In this document: one piece after another, positions 10,346-22,800 of the stretch
Numbering within the stretch: the first letter of the stretch is position 1
Layout: each line of letters starts with the position of its first letter
Source of the DNA: Gyromitra esculenta
Lineage: Eukaryota > Ascomycota > Pezizomycetes > Pezizales > Discinaceae
Length of the DNA: 64,000 bases
Reading direction: 5' to 3'
Assembly (NCBI GenBank): GCA_038503075.1
Contig: JBCAML010000002.1
Span: forward strand, 3,162,001-3,226,000
Notes under the pieces: generated by a model
The model's input: the letters and a program-made list of their open reading frames with translations, nothing else
The model's database searches: none
What the model was told of the DNA's origin: nothing
Made by a program: the position numbers and the translations under genes

Positions 10346-13300
10346 TTATGGGTCAGAATGGTTTCTAGGCAGACATTCGTGATCGCATCCAACTGCCGCA
10401 CACGAGTCCATATTCTCGCCGAAAAACCATTCCCGGAGACAATTGTCGTGTCCACCGTGTGAGCATGTCTACACCCACCCGCACTATGTTAGCCCCTAGC
10501 TCTCTTCTATAGAAAGAATATGTATGAAAAGATAGCAGGAAGAGCAAACAGCGGGGACGGTGTAGCGAACCTGACACATAGTCCATCTCCCTTTAACAGT
10601 TTCCCTACAGATCACACAACCATCCTGCAAATGCAAACACCTATCACAAAACCAGCTCCCATTCTGGTTTATCGGCTTACAGCAACGACCACAACCCATT
10701 TTCGCGAACGTCTGGTTCCCGCCGGCTTCTCGGAGGCCCTCAATTTGCGTAGTCTTGACTATCTCCGCTGCTGTCACAAAGAGTTTAAAGCGCCGTAATA
10801 GCTCTACCGTTCCATTCCCATATTAGTTCAAATTTCCATGAATCAAGAGCGAGGGAACTACTAACGGATATAACCTTCCACCCACTCATCAGATCTCCTC
10901 TCACCAAACTTCACCCTCCCCGCTAATAGCAGCACAACCGTAGCGCACATCTGCACATCCCCTCTCTCGCAGTACCAATCCGTAAATTTCTCGACAAGAT
11001 TCTGAGGATTCCATGGCCGAGCTTCCCTCTCCTCCTCCGATTCACCACCTTCGTACCATTCACGGGCCCTAGGCGCTTTCAGTTCCGGTATACTCTGTCG
11101 CAGTATTCCAGAATTAACCATAGGGTCCTCCTCCTGAATAGCCTCCATGCTCTGCGCAGCTATCCTTCTCTCAGCTTCACCCGCATCGTCTTCATCCTCG
11201 CTCACACGTCCACCGAAATTACCAGTGCCGTATGAAGAACTGGTTGCTTCGCTGACGAGTGAGTATTTCCTTTCTCTGCCGACCCTCTTCTCAACGCCAA
11301 TAGAGGTACTGTTCCCAGTCCCATAAGACCCCGACGAAGTAGTCATTGTCGTCAAATCACTGCGTTGCTGTTGGTAGCTGTGGTAAGCGTTACCTCCACC
11401 ATTAACATTCATTGGACTGGCGCCAGGCGCATTGCTAGTTGAACGATCTGTCACCGCCGAAAAAAGCGTCAATGAGTCCGTAGACCTACTTGCCGCACCG
11501 CCATTTCCGTTTGCTTGAGGTTTAGCCTCTCCGTTGAAGTTGGGAGTAGCAATGCTCAACACTGGCCTCTGTTTCTCCCTATGCTCAGTATTACCATTCC
11601 CATTGACACTCCCGTTGCCATTGCCATTGGCGCTCCCATTCCCATTCAACGGATGTGGCTGCACCTGCGCATGATCACCCACCGACTCATCCCCATCTGT
11701 TGACCCTGTACTCGAGCCCAAACTTGTCCCAAACGCCGCTGGTGGCAGCAGCAGCTTCTCATCAACCGGTCCAGGCCGCATCTGCGTCGGTGTCGCCGCA
11801 CCTTTCGGCGAGTCGACTACCGGCCCCTGCAGCGGTGTAGGCGCAGCTGATCCATGGCTCTGCTCCACGCTTAATCCCAGTGCTCTCCTGGCTACAAGGG
11901 TACCGCCCCCGCCCCCGGTAGACATGACGCTGCCGGTCATTGCCTGGTTGTCCCGCTCCATCATCTTATCTTCCCACTCTAGCGCCATTTGGAGGATCTT
12001 CCAAGTTTGACCGGTGCGGTACTGTTGAGCACGCATTGCAGCGCGCGCGTTGGAGGCGCATGCTTGGGCGAGTGTTATCCGTTTTCCGCCCAGGGTGCCG
12101 TCGAGATCGATGATGTATTTCCGGGCGAGGTACTGGAATGCTTCTTTGTCGAAAAGCTCCGGCATTGTGATGCGAGCGGCAGACTGAGTAGATACAAATT
12201 TGTCCGTTAGGGTTTCGAGAACGCTTAATGCCGGTTTTGATCCCTTGAACGAGCTGCTTCTTCCGGACCTTCTTCGGTCGTCCCGAAGTAGATCTTCGTC
12301 TGTCTCGAATCTCCCGGTTGAGGGCCCAGGCCCGGACCGCCTTACTCTCCCCCGTGGCTGCGTAGCGAATGTGAAATCGTCTGTTGGGCCCCACGAGAAA
12401 GCTGCGTGTGTTAGGGAATTGATGGGCTGGTTAGCAAATACAACATCGTTCTGTACAAACGTCATATCCTTTGAGCAAGACCAGATAATATCTTCATCTT
12501 TCCACAATATCCCCATCGTCATCAAAGTATGTTCGTCCATAATTCTTGCAGGTACATAGGGTCGCTTCAAATCCCACACATGCACCCTATGGTCATTGTT
12601 GATAGCGCATGTAGCCAGCTCCGTAGTTCCACTCCCGAGCGGTCTCCAGGCGATTCTACTTACAGAACACATGGTTGCGATTGTGTGTTTGGGTTTCCTG
12701 CGCGGATCCTCAGAGTAGAGATCCCACACCTTGACGTTTCGGTCTCGTCCACCACTAGCACAATGTTTTCCGTCCGGGTGCCAATCTACCGTGAACACTG
12801 GCCCGTTATGCGCATTGATCTTACGTTCGTAGATGTTATCCTTGCGGTAGTCCCATCTCTACGCAGAGAGTCAGAACCAAAGCCTCCCTCCCTAAACCGG
12901 GATAAACCTGTGTGAGTGGTGATAAATACCTGAACGGTACCATTATCAAAAGCTGCAGCAAACTCTACCGCATTCCCGGCATTGAACTGCACATCCCTCA
13001 CAGCATCTGCTTTCCCGGAAAACGTAAGTCTACTCTTCTTTTCCCTCAGATCCCACAGCTTGATAGTCCCATCCTGGCACGCCGACAGCAACAATCTCCC
13101 ATCCACGGGATTAAACGCAATCTTATGAACCTGTCTCCCATGTTCCCGCAGCTGTCTTTCCAACACGCCGAGCTTGGCATCGTACAGGCATATGGTCCCA
13201 TTAGTCCCCGCCGTCGCTATGGTATTCTTCTGATGCATCGTCCCCCATTTCACATCGTACTGGAAGTGTTTCCTCTGTTCTCCAGGCTGCCGTAGCGTAG

Positions 13301-13767
13301 CCACTTCCGAAATCTCACTACGGTCCACACGGAGGATCCGAAGGATCTCCCGACCAGCAACAACGACCTCCTCGCCGTCAGGGTTCGCGGAAAGGGCAAG
13401 GATTGGTGAGCCGAGCGTATACTTCATCGTCCGGGGGCTCAATACATTCCTGTTTCAGCGATGCGCGCACACGCGGTCAATTCACATGATTCCCGGAGGG
13501 TTTGCGGAGGTAAACGCAAAAAACTGGAGCCCGGAGAACAGCTTACGGGGCACTGGTAGGGGCGCTATTCGATGGCGCCGGAGGAAGGGTTCCGTGACCT
13601 CCCCCCGTTCCTCCACTTCCTCCACCGCCTCCAGCGAGTCCGGAGGAGCTCGGAGGTCTGCTGCTCCCGATAAATGGCTGGGCCAGCCGTGCAAAGACGG
13701 CCTTGGATGAGCGGTTTTGAGAGATGTGGTGGCTGAAGTGAGTGCTGTCGGCCATCGCTGCCATCAT
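10346..13767 (-). CDS. RTC1: RTC1/SEA2 (WDR24 orthologue), SEA complex / GATOR2 subunit
   Basis: Minus-strand exons 13767-13547, 13449-12930, 12858-10866, 10803-10571 and 10468-10346 sum to 3090 nt (1029 aa) in frame. The N-terminal ~70 residues include AQPFIGSSR, a motif I associate with fungal Rtc1. WD40 repeats follow (SPILALSANPDGEEVVVAGREIL, GTICLYDA, DGTIKLWDLRE, RWDYRKDN, VFTVDWHPDGKHCASGGRDRNVKVWDL). The middle is long, Ser/Asn/Gly-rich and disordered. The C-terminus is a zinc-binding RING-type module: CGRCCKPI, GSWFCDRC, DGCVICRE, RWTMCQTCSHGGHDNCLREWF, then CAAVGCDHEC. In yeast this protein is part of the vacuolar SEACAT module that promotes TORC1 signalling. The upstream frame has no ATG before a stop at 13894-13896; the start was set at the first ATG (13767). 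A non-ATG start at 13836 or an unseen 5' exon remains possible. Confidence 0.95.
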
Positions 13768-13836
13768 GTTTTGGAGTGAAGGTCTGGACGAGATCGTTGG
13801 ATAGAGTCCATGCGACTGGGCGGAGGTGGTATCCAC

Positions 13837-15232
13837 GGGATGCGCTAGACGGCAGTAAAGGAGAGAATGGAGCTCGGGAGTCGCGAGTCTGAGCTATGTA
13901 CGCCCAGACGACAACAGCAACGGAGGTGCGAGTGCGAGTGGGGGAGCGCGGGGATCCACGACTGAGAAGCTGTCAGGGCGGCCGCCGTTGGATATAGGGC
14001 CGTGGAGGGGGATGCTTGCGCTGGCTCGCTCATCCACTCGCAGCTAACTTGGGACGGACGGTTAAGCGGGCGTTATATCAGAGGGATGTGACAGCGGAAT
14101 ACCTTTTGGGCGCACCTCAAGCCTCCACACACGCGAGCAAGTTCTCTGCACGACAAGCACAGTAGTTGCTGTCAGTGCAAACACGACACCCAAGGAGTGA
14201 ATCAAATATATATCATCTACAATACGCCCCATCCACCGTTCCCCCCTCTGGGAAGGTAGCATCAGATTTATTTATTTTTTTCTCTTCACATGCAGTCCAC
14301 GTCACACGGAAAAAAGGACAACCTCCTCTGTATGTATCTGGGAGCTTTCGTTTGAAGATCCCCAACAATAGCAGCACCGGCACCAGGGTTAGGGTTTCAT
14401 CGCTTGACGCGGGGGTCGAGAAACTCCCATCAGCCTCAATGGGATGCGGTGCATCTAACGACTGGTCAGATTCCCCACCATAGCCGGATACGAAACCGAG
14501 CTTTCCCTACACACTGGACCCTCGACTTGCTTGGTAAATTATGGAATTTCACAGGCTGCACGGCCGGCAGTCATGGCCATCCGTCCTGCTGTAGCTATGT
14601 GGGGGGGGGGCTTTCTAAATAAAAAAATAAAATAAAGCCCTTTTTTTATGGATGTAAGTTCAAGACACTTGTCTTGTATCCTTCACTCGAGTAATTCTGC
14701 CAGCAAATCTATTGTGGCAATTTGTTCGCCTTTGTTTTATTTTATTTTATTTTTAACACTCCCTCCGTGTGGTAGCCAATTATTATTATTTTGTTCGCCT
14801 CGGTTTTTTTCATTTCGTTTCACCTCTCTGGAGTGGGTTCGAGTGAATAAATCCGATTTCATCCTGGACCAAACACGTCTTCGCCAATGGGAGCCAAGAC
14901 GATCAGATACGCTATTTCAGATAAGCGATAACCCGTTGGCACTGGGTATAGATAAGGAAGGGAAGTCGGGTAGCAACCAGCACGACAGCGAACACCACAC
15001 CCAGCTTGATTTTGTCGCGACATCAGAGAAATTCGGTAGCAATTACAGCATTGAAAAACCACAAATTTAGTGATTTTATCTTGATTTAGGGCTGCTGAAG
15101 CGACGAGGTTGTGAGATGAGGTTGTGAGCTGTGAATGGAGGTCGCATCATGAGGTGGCTCTGGTTGCTACCCAGGTTTACCCACGTAACTAACTTTATTT
15201 TTTTTAGCTAGTATGCCGCGGGCCGATCAAAA
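13837..15232. other. Upstream region of RTC1 and further spacer; no gene recognised
   Basis: It should contain the RTC1 promoter on the minus strand (TATA-like ATATATATT near 14204-14210). Runs of TTTTATTTTATTTT (about 14740) and a G run (14601-14610) are present. Frames such as 14648-15070 lack family motifs and show skewed low-complexity composition. Confidence 0.5.
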
Positions 15233-15401
15233 GAGGTCGGAATAAGATTTCTAAGGCGGTCATGTTCCAAAACTGACGTCAGCGCCCCAACCCCCGCGGG
15301 CTAGCCCTTTCAGCTTGAAAAAGCTGTCCCTCCGAATTACCTAGTTGATTTCCCCAAGGCCAAGTTCGAAACGTGCCTGGGCTAAATCTTATTCCGACCT
15401 C
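15233..15401. mobile_element. MITE-like element with perfect 18-bp inverted ends (169 bp)
   Basis: GAGGTCGGAATAAGATTT at 15233-15250 recurs perfectly as its reverse complement at 15384-15401. The interior is GC-richer than the flanks and non-coding. Coding capacity and a clear target duplication were not seen. Confidence 0.82.
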
Positions 15402-16030
15402 TCGGTTGATGTTTATTTGGTGGCGTTACTCGCGCCCTCCCCCTCTTCCTTCTCTATACCAAGCGGTTGGCAATTAAAATGCACAGATTCCATAAAAAAG
15501 ATTCGTTATGATATTCTCTATTCTCAACATACCTTATCACACGAAAAGAAAAAAATGCACGATTACAAACACCTACCCCCCTTTGATAACCAGAAATGAC
15601 TAAAAAAAGGACAAATCTATAATACAGTTCCCAATATCCTTTCCCAAGAAGTAAACAAGTCCGAAAATGAAATATGGGAGGGAATTGAATGCGCCCGAAA
15701 GAAGGTTTCAGTGTTAAAAATAAATAAAAAATAAAGACGTAGGAAAGTAATTCCGCATACAACCCTTTCCATCCCACCAGTAGAAACTCGAGATATAGGA
15801 CGCTGTAAACACTGAAAGAAACAGAAGGAAGTAAAAAGAAAACATACCAGTGCAAAAGCCATTCGAAAATCAGGGCTAGACCATACTATGAATATCAAGC
15901 TACCCTAAGGTGAGAGGGGGGACTGGGGGAGAAAAAAGAAAACCCAAAACAGGACGCCAGTGAAAATAGATAACTTAACCACACGGAAGGCACCATCATG
16001 CCCCATCGCCCAATAGCTCACGACAATTTG
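15402..16030. other. 3' flank of the hydrolase-phosphatase gene; no gene recognised
   Basis: A/T-rich sequence with homopolymer runs. The minus-strand frames over 15454-15898 are hydrophobic and Phe-rich, consistent with translated poly-purine/pyrimidine DNA rather than a gene. Confidence 0.5.
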
Positions 16031-17871
16031 TTAATAAGTCGGTGCCCTCTCCAACCCCAGGCAATTCCTCTCAAAAAGCTCGTTAATGAAATGCGGATGT
16101 CTAATCCCCGGAGGCCGTGCCTCCTGGAATGCCTGGATCGCCTTTGGTACGGTGAAACCCAAACGCTGAATCAGATAAGAACAAACGAAGAATCCTGTCC
16201 TATTAAACCCATAATGACAGTGGCAAGCGATTATCGAATTCTTATCGTATCCCCTAGCCTCACGGATCGAGTCGACAAGTTTGATAAACGCAGCAACTTC
16301 GTCCGGGGTTGGAGGCATCTTAGACACGGTTGGGACTAGCAAATGGTGTTAATATGAATACGGATAGTTATCCCTATTACAGAATAGGTACTTACATTTG
16401 TGATATCTAATATCATCCCCGAACGTCTCTGGATCGTATGGAGGTTGCTCATGCGAGATATCAATGACGTCTTTCACATCCGGCCATTTCGAGACAAACT
16501 CCACCGGATTGTGTCCGTTTGAATCGTTCTGCCTTAGAGTTTTCATTGCTCTGAAAGGGCTCTCAATAAACTCCCCCTTTGGTTTATCCGCAGTCAGACC
16601 AGTTATCCGTGGACTCACGCTCTGTGTCCGTGTCCATTTCTCGAGATTCTTCAAAAGCCATTTATCTTCCTTGAGGTATGATAACTGCCACCCCATGGAA
16701 AGAATTTCGCTGACGTGCTTGGAAATGAATTCCCCGATTAGCCCGTTCACCACTTGGGGCGATTCGTACATGACGCCATGACCTGCGCTAGGAATAATAC
16801 ATTTCTTCACCACTGCCTTGGATTCCCCGGAAGGTGTACCCTCGGAAGAGCTGCTGTCACCATCGCTAGCATCCGATGAGAGGATCTTCTTGTTCGCGGG
16901 GTTAAACCAAGAGTGTATAAGATCTACTTCCTTAGTAGTGGCGACTTTATCCTCGGCAGCCCCAAGCAGATAGATTGGACACTTGACCATAGTCCATTCT
17001 TCTTCCGTTGGCAGTTTGGTTCCGCTAACCATCCGTCTCCATACGGGTGTTCGCGATTGCTCGTTAAACCGCAACTGCAGTTTCCTAGCTTGTTCCGAGG
17101 CATTACCTCCCACAAACCGGGTAACTGATTTCGATGAAATTCCCCCCCGGCGATCGTAAACCCGAAGGATATTAAATATAACCTCGGGAAGTGCTACAGC
17201 AGCTGCGAGCGCCTTCTTTTCCTTATCTGTAAATACGGCTTTTGGGCAAATTGCGATCAGGCCCACGCATTTATCCGCCAACAGCCCACCTTTCATTGCA
17301 AGCGTTGCCGCCAGCGAACATCCCATAGAATGTCCGATAAGGACAACCTGTTGACCTTCATCTAGTTTTTCGTTGACGATAGCGGCTATAAGGGACACAA
17401 GGGACGATGTGGTGTATGCATCCCAATCCTGGGGGGAGAATTCGGATTCGGGGCCACAACCGGGCAAGTCGATCGCAAGCGTATGAGATATGTGGACCTA
17501 GCATTAGAAGAACTAGATTCAGCAGTCATCCGGCGCAAGTCAACTAGACCGGTTAATCGGCGATTAAAGAACTAAAACATACGAAGTATTCAAGCAAGTA
17601 TCGAAATTGAGACAATTGACCCCCAAGTCCTAAAACAAAAGTCAGCCTCAGTCCCTGGGATTCAACGAGGATGAAGCAAAATAGATGACAAATACTCACC
17701 ATGGATAAAAACCAGCAGAGGAAGCTTCGGGGGCAACACGGAAGCTTTAGGGTGCTCTCGGTAGAAGATGCGAACGTCGGGGTATTTGTATTTGTCAGTG
17801 GTGATGGAGATCATCTCTGAGTGCTTGCGGAGAAGTCCCGGATCTGTATAAATGGTATCTTTGGAATCCAT
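16031..17871 (-). CDS. Alpha/beta-hydrolase fused to a dual-specificity-type phosphatase (541 aa)
   Basis: Minus-strand exons 17871-17700, 17629-17583, 17497-16396 and 16335-16031 keep frame (1626 nt). Residues ~45-330 form an alpha/beta-hydrolase: LLVFIHGLGGQLSQF oxyanion region, LAIDLPGCG, nucleophile elbow GHSMG (Ser130), an acid in GAAEDKV and a histidine in IPSAGHGVMYESP. Residues ~400-541 form a cysteine phosphatase: VIDISHEQPPYDP, FPTVSKMPPTPDEV and the CX5R loop HCHYGFNRTG (Cys480, Arg486), followed by ARPPGIRHPHFINELF. The loop is close to the HCxHGFNRTG signature of PIR1/DUSP11 and metazoan capping-enzyme triphosphatases rather than a typical MAP-kinase phosphatase. Both active sites look complete. 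The fusion recurs in ascomycetes as far as I recall; the substrate is unknown. The second exon is only 47 nt. Confidence 0.9.
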
Positions 17872-18119
17872 TAGTCCGATTTCGTATTTTTGATCAGATT
17901 ATGTAAAAATAAAGATAAAAAGAACCAAGTGACAATCGTGCAGAAAACAAATGGAAGACAGTTTAGAGCTTTGTACGACACAAGAGAAAATCCAAGAAGG
18001 CAAAAGGAAAAAAGCAAACATGGTACAAGGAAACGGAGAAACAGAGGTAGATAAGACACGGCACATATCCCCTATCCATGCAGGTGCCTAACAATTGGAA
18101 TGGAGCCAGGGAGTCAATG

Positions 18120-18398
18120 TTACACACCTGTTGAAGAAGAGCCATGCACACTGTGTCCATCTCCTGTGAGGCTTTTTGTCTTCTCTTCGCCCTCCTTCCT
18201 TCGGAAACCTCGTAGACAGCCATATATCAAGGGCACGACACCACAGAAAGCGACAACCATTTCCTTTCGTCCTATATTGCTGATAAGGGTGGACCACACA
18301 GGAGATGCGGTAGGAGTTTTCGTAGAAACTGCCTCGAGAGCAGAAGATAGAGAGCTCTTCCCCCAGAAGAAGGAAGAAGAGAAGGACCTGTCGGTCAT
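18120..18398 (-). CDS. Possible small single-pass membrane protein (92 aa)
   Basis: An ATG frame encodes a serine-rich start (SFSSSFFWGKSSLSSALEAV), a threonine/serine linker, one hydrophobic segment around residues 47-66 (MVVAFCGVVPLIYGCLRGF), a basic patch RRKEGEEKTK and a polar tail. The layout resembles small organelle tail-anchored or signal-anchor proteins, but I do not recognise a family. It lies 250 nt upstream of the hydrolase-phosphatase start on the same strand, so it could also be part of that gene's leader region. A possible donor (CAG|GTGTGT) near the stop could add a further exon. Weakly supported. Confidence 0.33.
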   Translation of the reverse strand: MTDRSFSSSFFWGKSSLSSALEAVSTKTPTASPVWSTLISNIGRKEMVVAFCGVVPLIYGCLRGFRRKEGEEKTKSLTGDGHSVHGSSSTGV

Positions 18399-19890
18399 TT
18401 ATTTATTCTTTTTTGGGGGTGAGGGCTACGAGCCCAACGCAACAGCCTTCTAGTCTTCGCGATCCGCGCACGCACAGCAATGCAGGGATTGGATTGGGCG
18501 AGGCAGAGAGGGGGGTGGTGAAGATGCAAGATATTTGAGGCAGATAAAACGAAAAACGTCAGTCAATCCAATGCTGCTGACCTTCGTCTTAGAACGGCAA
18601 GGCAGCAGCAATAGGGTGCGAGAGGCGAATGGATGGGGCGGAATCAATGGATGGAACTGGAGAGCGCGGGCGACGAGACGAGGCGAGGCGAATGATGGGC
18701 GAGCAAGTGGATGAGCTTGTGGGACGGGTCTGGCAGGTAATACCGGGGAGAGCAATACGCAATACGGGGGAATCAAGACACCAACAGCAAAACAGCGGGT
18801 GAACCTGCCTGTGTGCGCAGTAAACGTGTCTGGGAGAAAGCTGAGCAAGTTATGTAATGGTCCCCAATCCCGAAGTCAGTTCGTTGCACTTTGTTAACGG
18901 TGCTGCTCGTTGTTCATAACCTTCTTGTGAAGTGTGCTTGGTTTTCGATCACGTTTCCATGTGGTTGGCAAATGGCAGCCAAGGTGTAGCTTCAGCGCTG
19001 GAAGGCTGGAACCGAGATTGACGCAACCCATTGTGCTGTAGCCAACAGGAACCGATTTAGCTTAGGCTGCGGCTGCTCCGCGCCAAGAAAAAAACATCGT
19101 GAAATGATCTCCGTGATGGTTGCTTGCAATCCCGTCATCCTTTCAAACAACTGTGGCAAGGGCGCCGCGACAATCCATACATTTAATTTTCCGTCAGGGG
19201 AAGAAGCTCTTGAGCGCCTCATGAGAAAGCTTGCCCTGAGGTTCGGCGCGGATAAAAGCGTGCGGGTAAACGGCTGCATTACCGAGAAACATGCGCCCTG
19301 ATGGGCCTGATGCGCAACTTGACCGCTCCGGCCGAGACCACACCCACCACACACCCACCCATTTGCACACGAGCCATACGGAACATCGGACGGGAACGGG
19401 GGAGGGATGATGGCTTCACATCGTTCGGCACATTGCTCAATGCTCGCATTCTTAGCGGAGGGGCAGCGGCTTTTTTTGTCATTCCTTTTTTCGTTGACGC
19501 GCGAGGTGGGGTAAATTTGGACTTGTACATTAGATGTGGGGTAGATAGATAGGTAGTAGCGTGGGTAGCATGACGGCCGCCTGCTGCCGAAGATCGCTCG
19601 AACATACATACCCGCACAGTTAGAATTACTTGAAGGATATCATAACTTATGCTACTTAACGACAGCGTACCCTCTCGCTTTCACCCGCTTTATCCTGTCC
19701 CGTTCCTGTCGAATACATATTTCTTTTTCTGCCTCACCAGGAAGAGAAAGAGAGAACCCTAGCCTCTATCCGCTTCTCGCCCCTCCCCATCTCCCGGCTG
19801 TCTATTTTTCTCCATTGCAGTTCTGCTACCAGTGTCTCACTCGAGTCTCACAATTTCTTCTTCCCCAAAATACATCTTTCCCTCAAAAAA
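18399..19890. other. Intergenic region between divergent units; no gene recognised
   Basis: The last ~200 nt (19680-19890) are pyrimidine-rich (CTCGCTTTCACCC, CTTTTTCTGCCTC), a common layout of fungal promoters, before the ATG at 19891. GA/CT-rich stretches around 18480-18840 produce long but compositionally biased frames that I do not accept as genes. Confidence 0.5.
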
Positions 19891-22800
19891 ATGTATGAAC
19901 AAAAGGACCCGTCTCAGAAAGAGCTTTCCCGCTTTCTGGAGTTCCGTTCAACTCCCTACGGCACCAAGAGAGATGGAGAACTGGTGCTCAACAGATATTC
20001 GTCACTCGTGACCAACGGTTACGAATTCCCAGGTGCACAAGCAATGTTATATGCCGCGGGAATAAAGAACCAAGAGGACATGAGGACGAAACCACAAGTC
20101 GGTATGAGCTATTCTGCGCTGCGGTAATATGGGGAAAATTACAACGAACCTGTTGTGTATTGATATTTTATGTATGTGTGTAGGCGTCGCTTCGGTATGG
20201 TGGGAGGGCAACCCGTGCAAGTACGTTCCCCCCCTTCTCCCTCATCCCTCCCAAGTATCTGGAAACAGACATGCTGATATATTCGGAATGATTTCCTGAC
20301 TGAAACGGCAGCATGCACTGTTTGTTACCCCTTCCCGTGTATTTACATACGTCAATTGGCCCGCTTCGATAATTTTCTGATTGGCGCCAATTAAAAAACC
20401 AACAGTGCTCGACCTCGGCAAGACTGTGAAGGAAGGTCTCGAGAAGAACGGGATGATTGGCTGGCAGTTCAACACCATAGGGGTATATGCCACACGGCCT
20501 CTCCTCCTTCTAGTGACTCCTATTTTTTGTTGGGAACATCACAACTCACCATGAAGGTGGCCCCACGTGCAGGTGTCGGATGCTATAACTATGAGCAACC
20601 AAGGTATTTTGACAGCAAACATGGTTCAGACGAATGCAGTCGTGATACCTGCGGCTGACACCAAACCCTCCTGTTGCTGGTAGGCATGAGGTTCTCCTTG
20701 CAAAGTAGAGACATCATCGCCGACTCTATCGAAACCACCACCTGTGCCCAACACCATGTATCTATCACTTTCCATCTCAATCTATCACTCGGCACTGTTA
20801 ACTCTTTGTACCGCGTAGGACGCTAACATTTCTATCCCTGGATGTGATAAAAATATGCCTGGATGTACGTACCTCTTCAGTTTTTTTACCTTTATCGACT
20901 GTTTCGTGAGACTAAAACATTGTCAGGCATCATGGCTATGGCCCGCCATAACCGACCTTCACTTATGATCTATGGTGGTTCTATTAAGGGTGGTTACTCT
21001 GAACGCTTGCGCCAGCCGGTCAACATTTCCAGTTGCTTTGAAGCACACGGTGCTCTAATGTATGGTAAGTTGTCGACTGACGATCTCGACGATGTTATTA
21101 AAAACGCTTGTCCTGGCCCCGGTGGCTGTGGAGGAATGTACACCGCAAACACAATGGCCACTGCGCTAGAAGCCATGGGTTTGACCCTTCCTGGTTCTTC
21201 ATCTACTCCGGCCGATTCTCCTGCAAAGAGAAGAGAATGCCTCAGAGCCGCTGAAGCAATCAAAGTCCTTCTGGAGAAAGACATTAAGCCTCGCGATCTG
21301 ATAACGAGGGCGTCATTCGAAAATGCTATCGTGATTACCATGATCATGGGAGGCTCCACAAATGCTGTTCTCCATTTCCTTGCCATTTCTCATACAGCTG
21401 ATCTCGATTTAACTATCGACGACTTCCAAAGAGTCGCCGACAAGATACCGGTTCTGGCAGACCTGAAGCCTTCGGGGAAATACATGATGGCCGACCTAGC
21501 CGATATTGGCGGCATGCCGGCTGTCTTCAAGTTTCTAATTCACGCTGGTCTCATCAATGGCGATATCCTAACAGTCACAGGCAAAACTCTCAAGGAAAAC
21601 GTTGAGCCCGCACCAAGTTTGGACCCGGGGCAAGATATCATTAGGCCGCTGAGCAACCCAATCAAAACCACCGGTCATATCCGCATTTTGAGAGGAAACT
21701 TAGCACCCGGTGGTGCGGTGGCTAAAATCACTGGCAAAGAGGGTAAATTATTTATCGGAAAGGCTAGGGTGTATGACGGCGAAGAAGCTTTGATTTCTAG
21801 CCTCGAAAAGGGAGAAATTCATCCTGAAGAGAATACAGTTTTGTGTGTGAGGTATGAAGGGCCAAAAGGCGGACCTGGTATGGTGAGTTTGACAGTTTCT
21901 TCTCGCATTCGTTGGTGGAACCTTGGAAGAACCTGAAAGAAGCGACCTTGTGAAACCGAGGTTTTTTTTTCTCTCCTTCCGTTTGCTCCACAGAACGCTT
22001 GGAATCCATGGACAACCCTGTCGCTGGCTGCAAGTTCAACCTGGAGACAGGATATTATTTGCCCAAGCCTGCTGTATCAACACCAATTAAAACATTGGAT
22101 GCAACTACCAGAGTCCGGTATCTCTGTTTGGCTTAAACACAGTGCCGGTATGCGTCAGATGCACCGAGTCAGCGGTTTTGGAAATATCGGGCGTTCGAAA
22201 ACTCACCGCTGTTTGAATTGCTTTTCCTGAGCTGTTGGCAAATATCTCCGAGAGCTCCACTTCATCGAGTTTCGCGGCAAATATTGAAGGTAGTTGTTTC
22301 TGGCCTTTTCCGCCACTGTGTCGGAAATATTGAAATCAAAGAATAGTTGCGTCTGAAAAGTTTTGCGTTAGCTATGGTCGTGGCAAGGCCTCAAGGGGTT
22401 TCTGTTTAGGATTTCTCAACGAAATCGTTTTGAAGGACAGGTCATACTGATCATACGAAACGTTCCATATCACTATTACAGCAGGGGCTCTGCTATACTG
22501 GAAAGCTGTTCCTCTTTTCCAAATGCCTGATGTCGGTCAGAGGACGCTCGACGATGTGTTCGAAGTTGATTTCGAGTTCTGGAAGCATTGTGAAGTTGCA
22601 AGTTTGAAGATGGATCGCTGACAACGGAGTATATCGTTAGCCCGAGCAACTCAAAACAAGTGCTGTTCTCATGGGGGCAAACCTACGCAACGTGGCGTTG
22701 ATCACAGACGGACGCTACAGTGGTGGTAAGTGCATCCGTGCAATTCACGATACACCGGGATGCTGATCGAATGTTCCGCAAGCCTCTCACGGATTTATTG

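Noticed and set aside
14648..15070. 140-codon plus-strand frame
   Set aside because: Compositionally biased with poly-F/L segments from T-rich DNA, no family motif and no conserved domain pattern.
18450..18848. 132-codon minus-strand frame rich in Pro/Ala/Leu
   Set aside because: Explained by GC-skewed repetitive sequence; no motifs and no splice or context support.
20863..20926. Extended ATG frame upstream of the large dehydratase exon
   Set aside because: This start lies in intron sequence; splicing from GCDKNMPG to CIMAMARHNR across it restores the conserved motif.
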